Shown: positions 47,911 to 56,666 of the stretch, piece by piece
How the letters are laid out: each line of letters opens with the position of its first letter
Numbering within the stretch: the first letter of the stretch is position 1
Assembly: GCF_030929595.1 (NCBI RefSeq)
Contig: NZ_JAVFVR010000006.1
Coordinates: forward strand, 1 to 64,000
Length of the DNA stretch: 64,000 bases
Source: Flavobacterium sp. LHD-85
GTDB taxonomy: Bacteria > Bacteroidota > Bacteroidia > Flavobacteriales > Flavobacteriaceae
Direction: 5' to 3'
The notes under the pieces: generated by a model
The model's database searches: none
Told to the model about the DNA's origin: nothing
The model's input: only the letters and a program-made list of their open reading frames with translations
Position numbers and translations under genes: made by a program

Positions 47911-49341
47911 ATGGAACTAACAAGATTAATAGTAAAAGGAGGCGTTATTTCGCCAGGGGAATTGCAAGAAGTTGTAAATATTGCTTTGGAAGAAGGATTG
48001 GATTCGATTTCGTTTGGTTCCAGACAGGATATTATTTTTCCTAAAGGATTTAAATCTTTGGATAAAACCACTTTAGGAAAACATCATTTTGTTTATCCCG
48101 ATCAAAAAAGCGGTAACAATATTGTATCTTCTTATGTTTCAACAGACATTTTCAGAAATACTAATTGGCTAACTGGAAATCGTTTTTTGTATATTTTAGA
48201 AGAATTTAAAGAACAGCCAAAACTTAAAGTCAACATAACCGATCCGAAGCAGCAATTAGTTCCTTTGTTTACAGGACATTTAAACTTTATAGCTTCAGAG
48301 CACGAAGATTATTGGTACTTATACATTCGTCTTCCAAAATGGGAAAAAATAGAAGTTTATCCTGTTTTGCTTTACAGCTGGGATTTAGCTAAAATTTATT
48401 ACGAAATCGAAAAAATATCCGAAGAAGATTCAGTTGATATTGAAACACTTTTCGCTTTGGTAAGTGAAGCTTTAGATACTAACAATCGAACAATCGACAA
48501 ACCATTAAATATTCCATTTTATCCATTTCCTTATTACGAAGGAATGAATAGAATGGGAATTGATCAATATTGGCTTGGATTATACTGGAGAAACAATTTA
48601 TACGATTTAGATTTCTTGAAAGAAATGTGTGATCTGTGTTTTGAATGCAAAATCGGAAAAATATGCATTACGCCTTGGAAATCTTTCATTATCAAAGGAA
48701 TTCCAAAAGATCGAAAACTGGAATGGGAAAAATTCTTAGGAAAACGCGGTATTAACGTTCGCCATTCGCTATTAGAATTAAACTGGCATTTGCCAGTTGC
48801 AATGGAATGGGCTTTAAATCTTAAAACTTTCTTGGTTCGAACTTTAGATCAATTTGATATCAGTACTTACGGATTGAATTTCGGGATTTCAGAATACAAT
48901 CGCGATGGACATTATTTTACTTCGATTGTTATCGAAAAAAATGAACTTCCGGCAGCTTTAGAATCGATTAAAATCAGAGATACCTATAATGTATTGTTCG
49001 CAAAAAATTTCGATCCGAATACTCGCGAATATATCGTGCATTCACAAGATATTGATAAACTAGAGCTTCCAACAATTTTAATTGAGTTAAGCCGAAAATA
49101 TTTCGATGAACTCGGAAATTCGACTTCCAAGACAACTGAAAATCCGCAAAAAAAAGAAAAACCACAGTTAGACATTTATCAATGCCAAGAGTGCTTAACG
49201 CTTTATAATTCAGAATACGGAGACGAAACGCAAGGAGTTCCAAAAGGTATTTTATTTGAAAATCTACCTGAAAATTATTGCTGTTCTCTTTGTGAAGCGC
49301 CAAAAAGTAATTTTAGAATTTTAGAAGCCGTTGAAAATTAG
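47911..49341 (+). CDS. Nitrite/sulfite-reductase-like protein fused to a C-terminal rubredoxin
   Basis: 476 residues. The N-terminal 70 residues look like the ferredoxin-like half domain of nitrite/sulfite reductases (KGGVISPGELQEVVNIA, FGSRQDIIFP). A middle cysteine cluster is C240-x2-C243-x2-C246-x5-C252; the last pair resembles half of the siroheme-[4Fe-4S] signature, but the second Cys-x3-Cys pair is absent. Residues about 420-470 are a rubredoxin: C425-x2-C428 and C458-x2-C461 in the usual spacing. It follows the nitrate reductase fusion by 107 bp and is probably its electron-transfer partner or an accessory nitrite-handling protein; neither is proven. Confidence 0.8.
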   Translation: MELTRLIVKGGVISPGELQEVVNIALEEGLDSISFGSRQDIIFPKGFKSLDKTTLGKHHFVYPDQKSGNNIVSSYVSTDIFRNTNWLTGNRFLYILEEFKEQPKLKVNITDPKQQLVPLFTGHLNFIASEHEDYWYLYIRLPKWEKIEVYPVLLYSWDLAKIYYEIEKISEEDSVDIETLFALVSEALDTNNRTIDKPLNIPFYPFPYYEGMNRMGIDQYWLGLYWRNNLYDLDFLKEMCDLCFECKIGKICITPWKSFIIKGIPKDRKLEWEKFLGKRGINVRHSLLELNWHLPVAMEWALNLKTFLVRTLDQFDISTYGLNFGISEYNRDGHYFTSIVIEKNELPAALESIKIRDTYNVLFAKNFDPNTREYIVHSQDIDKLELPTILIELSRKYFDELGNSTSKTTENPQKKEKPQLDIYQCQECLTLYNSEYGDETQGVPKGILFENLPENYCCSLCEAPKSNFRILEAVEN

Positions 49342-49472
49342 CGAGTTCTATTATTTCTGTATTCAAAAATTGCGTATATTTAACTTAACTAAGAATTTAC
49401 ATTAAAGCATGATACTTCAAAAGCTTTAAAACCACTTGGTTAAGATCTATTTATTCAATAAAAAATACTGTT

Positions 49473-50108
49473 ATGATAAAAAGAACAACACCATCTTCTG
49501 CCGAAAAAGCTACGGATATTCCGGCAGAAACAGCTGTAGAAAGCACTACAGAGATACAACCAGAAACTAAGACAACAATTAAAAGGACTACTAGAACAGC
49601 CGTAAAACCAACTACTGCAAAGACACCAGCAGCAAAAACAGCCAGTACTAGAACGGCGACTGCAAAAGCACCTGCTGCGACTGTCAAAACTGCTGCAAAA
49701 ACACCTGTAAGAGCAGCTTCTAAAACAACTCCGAGCGCAACTGTAAAAAAAACAGCAACACCCCCTGCGAAAAAAGAAGCTATAATTTCTGAAATTGTAG
49801 AAATTAAGACTAATGATGTTGCAGAAAACAAACCTGTTGTAACTGTTGAAAAAATTGGCAAAGAGAAAAACGATATAAAGTCAAAGCTTAAAGCTAAACT
49901 GAAAGCCAAAAAAGAGAAAGAAAAGAAAAGGGAAAAAGCGATTAAAGCTGTTATTAAAAAGTTAGAAAAAGCGAAAAAAGCAAAACTAAAAGCAGCAGAA
50001 AAGAAAAAAGAAAAGGCTAAAAAAGCGAAAGAGAAAGCGAAAGCTAAGAAAATTGCGGAGAAAAAAGCTAAAGCTCAAAAAAAGGCAAAGGCTAAGAAGA
50101 AAAAATAA
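49473..50108 (+). CDS. Histone H1-like Lys/Ala-rich protein
   Basis: 211 residues of very low complexity. Residues 1-95 are T/A/K/P-rich with TKTPAAKTA-like phrases; 100-130 is a short less biased stretch; 135-211 is a long run of KAK/KEK motifs ending KKKK. This resembles bacterial histone H1-like proteins that bind DNA or RNA through the basic tail. No folded domain is evident. A good terminator follows. Because of the bias an H1-like role is only probable. Confidence 0.7.
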   Translation: MIKRTTPSSAEKATDIPAETAVESTTEIQPETKTTIKRTTRTAVKPTTAKTPAAKTASTRTATAKAPAATVKTAAKTPVRAASKTTPSATVKKTATPPAKKEAIISEIVEIKTNDVAENKPVVTVEKIGKEKNDIKSKLKAKLKAKKEKEKKREKAIKAVIKKLEKAKKAKLKAAEKKKEKAKKAKEKAKAKKIAEKKAKAQKKAKAKKKK

Positions 50109-50118
50109 TATTCTAAGA

Positions 50119-50152
50119 AAGGTTTGACTTTGAAAAAGTTAAACCTTTTTTT
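50119..50152 (+). terminator. Intrinsic terminator of the histone-like gene
   Basis: 12-bp stem AAGGTTTGACTT / AAGTTAAACCTT with one G-T pair and a 5-nt loop, followed by a T run. Confidence 0.88.
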
Positions 50153-50166
50153 ATTCACAGCAGTAA

Positions 50167-50248
50167 GTCATTGCGAGGAATGAAGCAACCGCACTAACAA
50201 AAGCAACGTTGCAAATAGTCCTGTGATTGCTTCATTTCTCGCAATGAC
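50167..50248. repeat. Fold-back element with 22-bp arms (GTCATTGCGAGGAATGAAGC)
   Basis: 50167-50188 pairs with 50227-50248 with one mismatch. A single arm of the CTGAGCGAAGTCGAAG family follows at 50264-50280. The region to 50368 holds no gene. Confidence 0.85.
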
Positions 50249-50368
50249 AAACTATGCGAATTAGGCTTCGACTCCGCTCAGCCAGACAAACTTTGTGTTA
50301 TCACAAGAAGCTTAATTATTTATAAAGTAACTCATTCACAATTTACAATTAACCATTCACAATTAACA

Positions 50369-51376
50369 TTACCCCCCAATCGCTATCATACTTCGATTGT
50401 CAAAATGTTTTTTAGGATCGTCCATTTCATTCATCGTAACCATTCCAGCGCGAACTTTCTTTTTACTCAGAATTGATTCTGAAATCAAATCCGTAATAGA
50501 TTCTCCGTTTCTATAAGCAGTTAATAAGTCCGTTTCTGAATTAGAGAAAAGGCAGTTTTTTATTTTTCCGTCAGCCGTCAAGCGGATGCGGTTGCAGCTG
50601 TCACAAAACGGGTTTGTTATAGAACTTATGATTCCGAAATCACCTTGAAAACCTTTTATTTTATGGTTTCGAGAAGTAAAGTTTTTTTCATCTTCTAATT
50701 TCAGAATTTCTTCTGAAGAAAATTGAGCTCCAACTAAAGATAAAATTTCTTGCTGCGAAACCATTTTGCTTCTGTCCCACTCGTTTCCAGCAAATGGCAT
50801 GAATTCGATAAAACGAACAGAAATAGGCAGAAACTGCGTTAATTTTACAAAATCAACAATTTCGTTATCATTGAAGCCTTTCATCAAAACGACATTTACT
50901 TTTACGTGAAAATCATGATTCAAAAGCAAATGCAGATTATCAATTACTTTCTCAAACTGATTTCTAAGCGTTATCGTATGAAATTTAGATGAAACCAAAG
51001 TATCTAAACTCAAATTGATTTTTTTGACATTAAATTGCTTTAAAACCTCAATATGACGATCAATTAAAATTCCATTTGTGGTAATGGAAAGTGAAATATC
51101 TAGCTGCGATAGTTTAGAAACTATTTCTGGAAAATCTTTTCTCAGCAAAGGTTCACCGCCCGTTAATCTTATTTTATCAACACCATTTTTCACGAAAGTT
51201 TCAGCAATTGCAAAAATCTCATCAGCCGTCATTAAACTGGCTTTTGGAGATAATGCGATTCCATCCGCTGGCATACAATACGTACAACGCAGGTTGCATT
51301 TTTCCAGCAGCGAAATGCGCAAATAATTATGTTTGCGCCCAAAACCATCCGTCAAAATAGTGTTAGAGGCTGTCAT
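50369..51376 (-). CDS. moaA: GTP 3',8-cyclase (molybdenum cofactor biosynthesis)
   Basis: 335 residues, a radical SAM enzyme that starts molybdopterin synthesis from GTP together with MoaC. The SAM cluster is bound by C27, C31 and C34 (CNLRCTYCMP). The second C-terminal cluster comes from CDSCNRIRL and the later C in KNCLFS. The C terminus is the conserved Gly-Gly (MIAIGG) needed for activity. It overlaps the upstream moaCB gene by 14 bp, so translation is coupled. It is the last gene of the leftward Mo-cofactor operon. Confidence 0.97.
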   Translation of the reverse strand: MTASNTILTDGFGRKHNYLRISLLEKCNLRCTYCMPADGIALSPKASLMTADEIFAIAETFVKNGVDKIRLTGGEPLLRKDFPEIVSKLSQLDISLSITTNGILIDRHIEVLKQFNVKKINLSLDTLVSSKFHTITLRNQFEKVIDNLHLLLNHDFHVKVNVVLMKGFNDNEIVDFVKLTQFLPISVRFIEFMPFAGNEWDRSKMVSQQEILSLVGAQFSSEEILKLEDEKNFTSRNHKIKGFQGDFGIISSITNPFCDSCNRIRLTADGKIKNCLFSNSETDLLTAYRNGESITDLISESILSKKKVRAGMVTMNEMDDPKKHFDNRSMIAIGG

Positions 51377-52277
51377 GATTTTTTCCTTTTAAAATATGAA
51401 AAACGTGTAGTAAATGAGGGAAAACAGCGTCCATCGATTCTCTTACTCCGTTTGTTGAACCCGGCAAAGCCAAAACCAGACTTTTCCCTAAAGTTCCCGC
51501 TACACTTCTGGAAAGCATTGCATACGGCATTCTTTGCTGGCCATAACTTCGAATGGCTTCTTCGATTCCAGGAATTCTACTTTCTAATAATGGTTCTAAA
51601 GCTTCTGGCGTAACGTCTCTTGGTGATAAACCTGTTCCGCCTGTAAAAATCACCAACTGATTTTCTCTGGCGAAAGTCTTCGTTTTTTCCTGAATAATAT
51701 CTAATTCGTCTGGAATAATTTCGTAATGAGAAGTTTCAACTCCGTATGAATCCAGTTTTTCTACAATCGTTTTACCAGAACGATCTTCTTTGTCTCCTGC
51801 AAAAATCGAATCAGAACAAACGAAAACTGCTGCTTTGATTACATTCGGGAATTTATTTTTGAAAGACGATTTTCCGCCTTCTTTATTGATTAATTTAATT
51901 GTTGAAATTTCGATTTCTTTATCAATCGGTTTTAGCATATCGTACATGGTCAATGCCACAATTGATGCGCCATGCATGGCTTCAACCTCAACTCCCGTTT
52001 TGTAAACGGTTTTTACTTTGAAAATAATATGAATATCTAAACCTTCGATATTGTATTCTACAGAAGTAAATTCAATTGGAAGCGGATGACAATCTGGAAT
52101 GGACAAATGCGTATTTTTTACCGCAAACAGTCCAGCCGTTTTAGCCATTTCAAACACGTTTCCTTTTGGCACTAAATTATTGACAACAGCATCAATTGTT
52201 TCCTGCTTGCTGACTTTGACAATTGCCGTTGCGGTTGCTACTCTTAAAGTGCTTATTTTATGCGTAATATCTACCAT
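51363..52277 (-). CDS. moaCB: Bifunctional MoaC-MoaB/MogA fusion
   Basis: 304 residues. Residues 1 to about 145 are MoaC (cyclic pyranopterin monophosphate synthase): MVDITHKISTLRVATA, the KNTHLSIPDCHPLPIEF block and AMHGASIVALTMYDMLK. Residues about 148-300 are a MoaB/MogA molybdopterin adenylyltransferase: AAVFVCSDSIFAGDKEDRSG, FTGGTGLSPRDVTPEA and LALPGST. The fusion joins an early and a late step of the pathway. It starts 9 bp after moaE and overlaps moaA. Confidence 0.95.
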   Translation of the reverse strand: MVDITHKISTLRVATATAIVKVSKQETIDAVVNNLVPKGNVFEMAKTAGLFAVKNTHLSIPDCHPLPIEFTSVEYNIEGLDIHIIFKVKTVYKTGVEVEAMHGASIVALTMYDMLKPIDKEIEISTIKLINKEGGKSSFKNKFPNVIKAAVFVCSDSIFAGDKEDRSGKTIVEKLDSYGVETSHYEIIPDELDIIQEKTKTFARENQLVIFTGGTGLSPRDVTPEALEPLLESRIPGIEEAIRSYGQQRMPYAMLSRSVAGTLGKSLVLALPGSTNGVRESMDAVFPHLLHVFHILKGKNHDSL

Positions 52278-52286
52278 TATAGTTTC

Positions 52287-52718
52287 TTAGGTATTTTGTT
52301 TCCAAGTGAATGTATCGTTTTCAAACATTTCTTTGCCAAAAATCGGCACATCAGTTTTGATCCAGTTCACAATCGCTTCAGTAGCTTCATAAACCTGTTT
52401 GCGACGTGTTGCCGAAACAAAAACAAACAAACAGATTTCGCCTGCTTTTACAACGCCCAAACTATGGTAAATGTGCATGCAGGTTAAATCGAATTTAGCG
52501 AAAGCTTTTTCTCGAATTGCGTACAACGCTTCATTCGCCATGTCTTTATATGCCGAATAATCAATTGCTACGACAGTATTATCGTGAATCACATCGGCAC
52601 GAACTTGTCCCAGAAAAATATTATGCGCTCCAATCGTATGTTTGGATTGGTGTTTGGCGATCGATTCAGCAATAAATTCTGGAGAAATCGGTCCTTCTAC
52701 AAATACATTTTTACTCAT
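52287..52718 (-). CDS. moaE: Molybdopterin synthase catalytic subunit
   Basis: 143 residues, the usual MoaE length. FLGQVRADVIHDN, IYHSLGVVKAGEICLFVFVSATRRK and the active-site lysine segment PIFGKE are present. With MoaD it adds two sulfurs to cyclic pyranopterin. It starts the moaE-moaCB-moaA group; the gap before it holds repeat 52801-52867, so a promoter may lie just upstream of 52718, but none was clear. Confidence 0.95.
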   Translation of the reverse strand: MSKNVFVEGPISPEFIAESIAKHQSKHTIGAHNIFLGQVRADVIHDNTVVAIDYSAYKDMANEALYAIREKAFAKFDLTCMHIYHSLGVVKAGEICLFVFVSATRRKQVYEATEAIVNWIKTDVPIFGKEMFENDTFTWKQNT

Positions 52719-52800
52719 TTTTTATGTTTTTTTGATAGCCACGACCCGAGCGATAGCGAATAGGCGAAGCAATTCACGAATTTTAAAATTTTTTTTCTTT

Positions 52801-52867
52801 TGTCAGGCTGAGCGAAGTCGAAGCCCACGTCCAATTGGAACGCCCTTCGACTTCGCTCAGGGTGACA
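52801..52867. repeat. Fold-back element, copy 2 (TGTCAggCTGAGCGAAGTCGAAG)
   Basis: Arms 52808-52823 and 52845-52860 pair exactly, and outer TGTCA/TGACA extend it. It shares its arms with 28019-28083. It lies between moeB and moaE within the leftward operon. Confidence 0.85.
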
Positions 52868-52906
52868 TGCTAACTTATAATCCTTTTTAATCCTTAAAAT
52901 CTGTGG

Positions 52907-53983
52907 CTATAAATTTATCTCTGTTGCTAATAACTGCTTCATTGCCAAAGCACCTCCAGCAATACTTTTAATATTTTTAAATTGATGCTTTTGAAGCAAT
53001 TCGACTGCTATTTTACTTCTAATTCCAGATTGACAGAAAATATAAATCTGCTGGTTTTTATTTAGCTTTTTTATTTCATTTTCTAAATGAATCAGCGGAA
53101 TTTGAATGCTATTTTTCAATTTGATTTTTGGCGCTTCATCTTCATTTCGAACATCTAAAAAAAGAACCTCATTGTTTTCTATTTCATCCAAAAGAAGTTC
53201 AAATTTTATTTCTTCTATTTGATTTTCATCTGAATTATATTTTCGTTCAAAATCCTCTTTTGTTATTTCAAGATTTGAATTCTTTTCAAAATCGTATTTC
53301 TGCTGTTCATTCTTTAAAACATTGTAAACCAATATTTTTCCACTTAAAACTTCTCCAATTCCGAGAATCATTTTTATGACTTCATTGGCCTGAAACATTC
53401 CAATAATTCCAACAGAAATTCCAATTACCCCTGCATCTTCACAATTTAAAGCATTTGAATTCTCATCTGGATACAAACATCGATATGTTGGTCCATTTTG
53501 ATAATTAAAAACTGAAACTTGCCCCTGAAATCTAAAAATTGACCCATAAACCATTGGTTTATTGGTTACAAGACAAGCATCATTAATTAAATATTTAATC
53601 GAAATATTATCTGTTGCGTCAACAATGATATCGTATTTTTCAAATAATGAAAGTGCATTAATTCCGGATAATTTTTCAGAGAAAGCCTTAATTTTTATTT
53701 CTGGATTTAATTCTGAAATCATCGTTTTAGCTTCTATAGCTTTGGATTTTCCAACAGCCGAAGTTTTATAAATAACCTGACGATGAAGATTCGAAACATC
53801 AATTACATCTTCATCAACAATTCCAATTTCGCCAACTCCCGCACCAGCCAAATAAGGCAAAACTGCGGCACCCAAACCACCCGCACCAATCACCAAAACT
53901 TTCGCTTTCGATAATTTATACTGGCCTTCCTCTCCTATTTCAGGAAGAATTGTCTGTCGGTTATATCGTGTTGATTCTTTCAT
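52907..53983 (-). CDS. moeB: MoeB/ThiF-type E1-like adenylyltransferase with C-terminal rhodanese domain
   Basis: 358 residues. Residues 1 to about 235 are the E1-like adenylating domain that activates MoaD: RYNRQTILPEIGEEGQ, VLVIGAGGLGAAVLPYL, VDEDVIDVSNLHRQ, DATDNISIKYLIND and YRCLYP. The zinc-binding Cys-x2-Cys pairs of E. coli MoeB are not seen. Residues about 255-358 are a rhodanese with C317 (IFCQSGIRSK), which could deliver the sulfur itself, as in Uba4/MOCS3-type proteins. It follows moaD by 10 bp. Confidence 0.92.
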   Translation of the reverse strand: MKESTRYNRQTILPEIGEEGQYKLSKAKVLVIGAGGLGAAVLPYLAGAGVGEIGIVDEDVIDVSNLHRQVIYKTSAVGKSKAIEAKTMISELNPEIKIKAFSEKLSGINALSLFEKYDIIVDATDNISIKYLINDACLVTNKPMVYGSIFRFQGQVSVFNYQNGPTYRCLYPDENSNALNCEDAGVIGISVGIIGMFQANEVIKMILGIGEVLSGKILVYNVLKNEQQKYDFEKNSNLEITKEDFERKYNSDENQIEEIKFELLLDEIENNEVLFLDVRNEDEAPKIKLKNSIQIPLIHLENEIKKLNKNQQIYIFCQSGIRSKIAVELLQKHQFKNIKSIAGGALAMKQLLATEINL

Positions 53984-53993
53984 TATTTTTTAA

Positions 53994-54233
53994 TTAACCT
54001 CCCGCAAATGGCGGCAATAAAGCCACAATATCGCAAGTCTGTAAAGTATAATCTGAAATTTTAGAAACTATTTTCTGATTTACTGCAACACTGAAAGTCA
54101 GTGATTCGAAATCATATTTTCCATTTAAATCCTGCAACAATTTTTGCAATGACAATTCTTCAGAAAAAGATAGTTTTTCGAATTCACATTTTGTTTTTTC
54201 AGCAACAGCTCCAAAATACTTAACTTCTATCAT
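53994..54233 (-). CDS. moaD: Molybdopterin synthase sulfur-carrier subunit
   Basis: 79 residues with a ubiquitin-like fold and the essential C-terminal Gly-Gly (ALLPPFAGG), to which MoeB attaches AMP and then sulfur. VAVNQKIV is typical of MoaD. It sits between cobA and moeB in the operon with 2- and 10-bp gaps. Confidence 0.95.
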   Translation of the reverse strand: MIEVKYFGAVAEKTKCEFEKLSFSEELSLQKLLQDLNGKYDFESLTFSVAVNQKIVSKISDYTLQTCDIVALLPPFAGG

Positions 54234-54235
54234 TT

Positions 54236-55024
54236 TTATAAATTTAAATTTTGGAAAATGAATTCGTCTTCAAAGTGTTCTTGAAAATACGAAATCCAAC
54301 TCGATGTATTTCTTACTACTTCACCAATCACGATAATGGCTGGTGATGATATATTTTTTTCTGTTACCAATTTAGTAATTGTATTGATAGTTCCAATTAC
54401 TTTTTGTTCTGAGTTTTTCGTTCCGTTTTGAATAATCGCAATTGGCAGATCATCATTTCTATTTTCTTGATAAATCAAAATGATTTCGTCTAATTTATGC
54501 ATTCCCATTAAAATCACAACAGTCGCTGCCGATTTTGAAGCCAAATGGACATCTTTCGACAATTCATGAGATGAAGTTGTTCCAGTGATAACCCAGAAAC
54601 TTTCAGCCACTTTGCGCTGTGTCAAACTAATTCCTACCGAAGCAGGAACTCCTAAAGCCGATGAAATTCCAGGAACAATAGCTGTTTCTATTCCAAAATC
54701 TTCTGCAAATTCAATTTCTTCACTTCCCCTTCCAAAAACAAACGGATCACCTCCTTTTAAACGAACTACATGTCCGTGAGTTTTTGCCATTGAAACAATC
54801 AATTCGTTTATCTGGTCTTGTGTATAAGCATGGCAACCCAAACGTTTTCCCACAAAAACAATTTCTGCATTTGATGCATATGCTAGTAATTCTTCGTTTA
54901 CCAAAGCATCATACAAAACTACATCGGCGCTTTCTAAAGCCTTAATAGCTTTTAGCGTGATCAATTCAACGTCGCCTGGACCTGCGCCTACAATCGTTAA
55001 TTTTGGTGTTTTTAAATTTCGCAT
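54236..55024 (-). CDS. cobA: Uroporphyrinogen-III C-methyltransferase
   Basis: 262 residues of the SUMT family. TIVGAGPGDVELITLKAIKAL, DVVLYDALVNEELL, GKRLGCHAYTQDQIN, VRLKGGDPFVFGRGSEEIE and PGISSALGVPASVGI are the family motifs. It makes precorrin-2, the first step to siroheme, the cofactor of NirB. Its place inside the Mo-cofactor operon ties the two cofactors of nitrate assimilation together. The later dehydrogenase/ferrochelatase gene is not in this window. Confidence 0.95.
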   Translation of the reverse strand: MRNLKTPKLTIVGAGPGDVELITLKAIKALESADVVLYDALVNEELLAYASNAEIVFVGKRLGCHAYTQDQINELIVSMAKTHGHVVRLKGGDPFVFGRGSEEIEFAEDFGIETAIVPGISSALGVPASVGISLTQRKVAESFWVITGTTSSHELSKDVHLASKSAATVVILMGMHKLDEIILIYQENRNDDLPIAIIQNGTKNSEQKVIGTINTITKLVTEKNISSPAIIVIGEVVRNTSSWISYFQEHFEDEFIFQNLNL

Positions 55025-55030
55025 AGTCTT

Positions 55031-55603
55031 TTAAGTTAAATTGATATTCAGGTCGTTTAACTCGTCAGCCGAATTAATATTGGTTAAATGAAAGTTCTCG
55101 CTTTCTTCTATGTTGATAATCTGATGCGGTAATTTCGCTAGCAAATCCATCATTTTTAATTCATTCGAATCAATTGCTTCTTTAATAACGGGAACGATAC
55201 TTTTTGAATAAATCCCTATTAAAGGATGTGTTTTACTTTCTGATGCAAAAACTGTAATTCCAGCTTCTTGTGTATGTTTTGAAATTAATTCCTGTAATAA
55301 TTCGGTCGAAATTAACGGAATATCACAGCTTAAAATCAAATTGAATTCTGTTTCAGAATACGATAATGCAGTGTAAATTCCGCCCAGTGGACCTTTATCT
55401 ACAATTAAATCTGGAATTTTTTCGTATTCCAAATAATCATATTCTTTTGATGCCGTAATCAGTTTAATTTGATCTGTTATGGGTAAAATCGCCTGAATGA
55501 TATGCTCAATAAATGGCTTATCTTGAAACAAAACCAATCCTTTTTCTGACTGCATTCTGGTGCTTTTTCCTCCGCAAAGAATAAATACTGTTAGTGTTTC
55601 CAT
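55031..55603 (-). CDS. mobA: Molybdenum cofactor guanylyltransferase
   Basis: 190 residues. The GTP-binding start ILCGGKSTRMQSEKGLVLF, then DKGPLGGIYTALSYSE and ILSCDIPLIS match MobA, which converts Mo-MPT to the bis-guanine dinucleotide form used by both nitrate reductases here. It lies 6 bp before cobA. Confidence 0.93.
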   Translation of the reverse strand: METLTVFILCGGKSTRMQSEKGLVLFQDKPFIEHIIQAILPITDQIKLITASKEYDYLEYEKIPDLIVDKGPLGGIYTALSYSETEFNLILSCDIPLISTELLQELISKHTQEAGITVFASESKTHPLIGIYSKSIVPVIKEAIDSNELKMMDLLAKLPHQIINIEESENFHLTNINSADELNDLNINLT

Positions 55604-55643
55604 GATTATTTTTTTATTTCAGGTTGAAATGTGAAAAAATTTT

Positions 55644-55772
55644 ACCGCAAAGTGCGCTAAGTTTTTTTACACATTTAGTATGCTATGCTTTTAATTAAGT
55701 CCGCAAAGCTTTGGGAACTTAATTTTACTATTTCTATAAACCGCTTTTACAAAACCTTGTGTACTTTGCGGT
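55644..55772. repeat. Fold-back ACCGCAAAGT/ACTTTGCGGT
   Basis: Perfect 10-bp arms at 55644-55653 and 55763-55772 with CGCAAAG phrases inside, in the gap between the permease and mobA. Confidence 0.65.
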
Positions 55773-55791
55773 CAATTCTAATTTAATATTT

Positions 55792-56538
55792 TCAAGGAAA
55801 AATCAATTTAACGCTTGCCATTAAAATCACTGTTCCTAATACCATTTTTAATGTTCTGTTAGAAAAAGAACCACTTCCGTAAAATCCTCCTAACATTCCT
55901 CCTACAACCGCAATTGGAACTAAGTAAAAACTTTCCATCGGGATTGTTTTTCCTCCTAAAAAAAATCCTAACATTCCAGCGAAAGAGTTTACAAAAATGA
56001 ATAAACTCGAAATCGCTGCCGATTCTTTTACCGAAGCCCATCCTAAAAACAATAAAATTGGACTTAGAATAATTCCTCCACCAATTCCCAGCATTCCAGA
56101 TAATAATCCGATGGTAAAGCCAATTGTAAGAGCAAACGGAAGATTTATTTTTACCTCTTCTTTTTCTTTAAAATTAAATACTCCAAACAACCTCAGCGCC
56201 GCAAAAACCAGCACAATTCCTAAAACAATTTTATAAATCGCATTGTCTAAAGTAATAAAACCACCAACAAACGCTGCCGGAATCGACGCAATTGCAAACG
56301 GATAAAAGAGCTTTGGCTTGAAATAATTATTCTTATAATAAAACAAAAACGAAATACTCGAAACAAACAAATTCAACAATAAAGCCGATGGTTTCATAAC
56401 CGAAACCGGGAAAGCAAAAATGCTCATTAATGCCAAATATCCCGAAGCTCCGCCGTGCCCAACGCTTGAATATAAAAATGCAATTACAATTAAGGCAAAA
56501 CTGAATAATACTATATTTTCGGAACTTAATAGGTTCAT
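55792..56538 (-). CDS. TauE/SafE family anion permease
   Basis: 248 residues from the ATG at 56538; the longer frame begins at a TTG. Eight or so hydrophobic segments, with YSSVGHGGASGYLALM near the start and LLSGMLGIGGGIILSPILLFLG in the middle, the duplicated signature of TauE/SafE. These permeases move sulfite, sulfonates or related anions. Its place among Mo-cofactor genes suggests transport of a related oxyanion (possibly molybdate, nitrite or sulfite), but this is a guess from context. Confidence 0.88.
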   Translation of the reverse strand: MNLLSSENIVLFSFALIVIAFLYSSVGHGGASGYLALMSIFAFPVSVMKPSALLLNLFVSSISFLFYYKNNYFKPKLFYPFAIASIPAAFVGGFITLDNAIYKIVLGIVLVFAALRLFGVFNFKEKEEVKINLPFALTIGFTIGLLSGMLGIGGGIILSPILLFLGWASVKESAAISSLFIFVNSFAGMLGFFLGGKTIPMESFYLVPIAVVGGMLGGFYGSGSFSNRTLKMVLGTVILMASVKLIFP

Positions 56539-56666
56539 TGTTTGTTTTTGTTTCAAGTTTCAGGTTTCAAGTTTTTTACAATATGTTTTATATTACACAC
56601 TGCCTTACATCCTTAATACCAAAAATCAATTCTCTATACTCTTTATTCTATTTTCTTTCTAAAATT

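Noticed and set aside
49451..49909. Hydrophobic - strand open frame opposite the histone-like gene
   Set aside because: It is the complement of Lys/Ala/Thr-rich codons; the + strand frame has the better start and a terminator.
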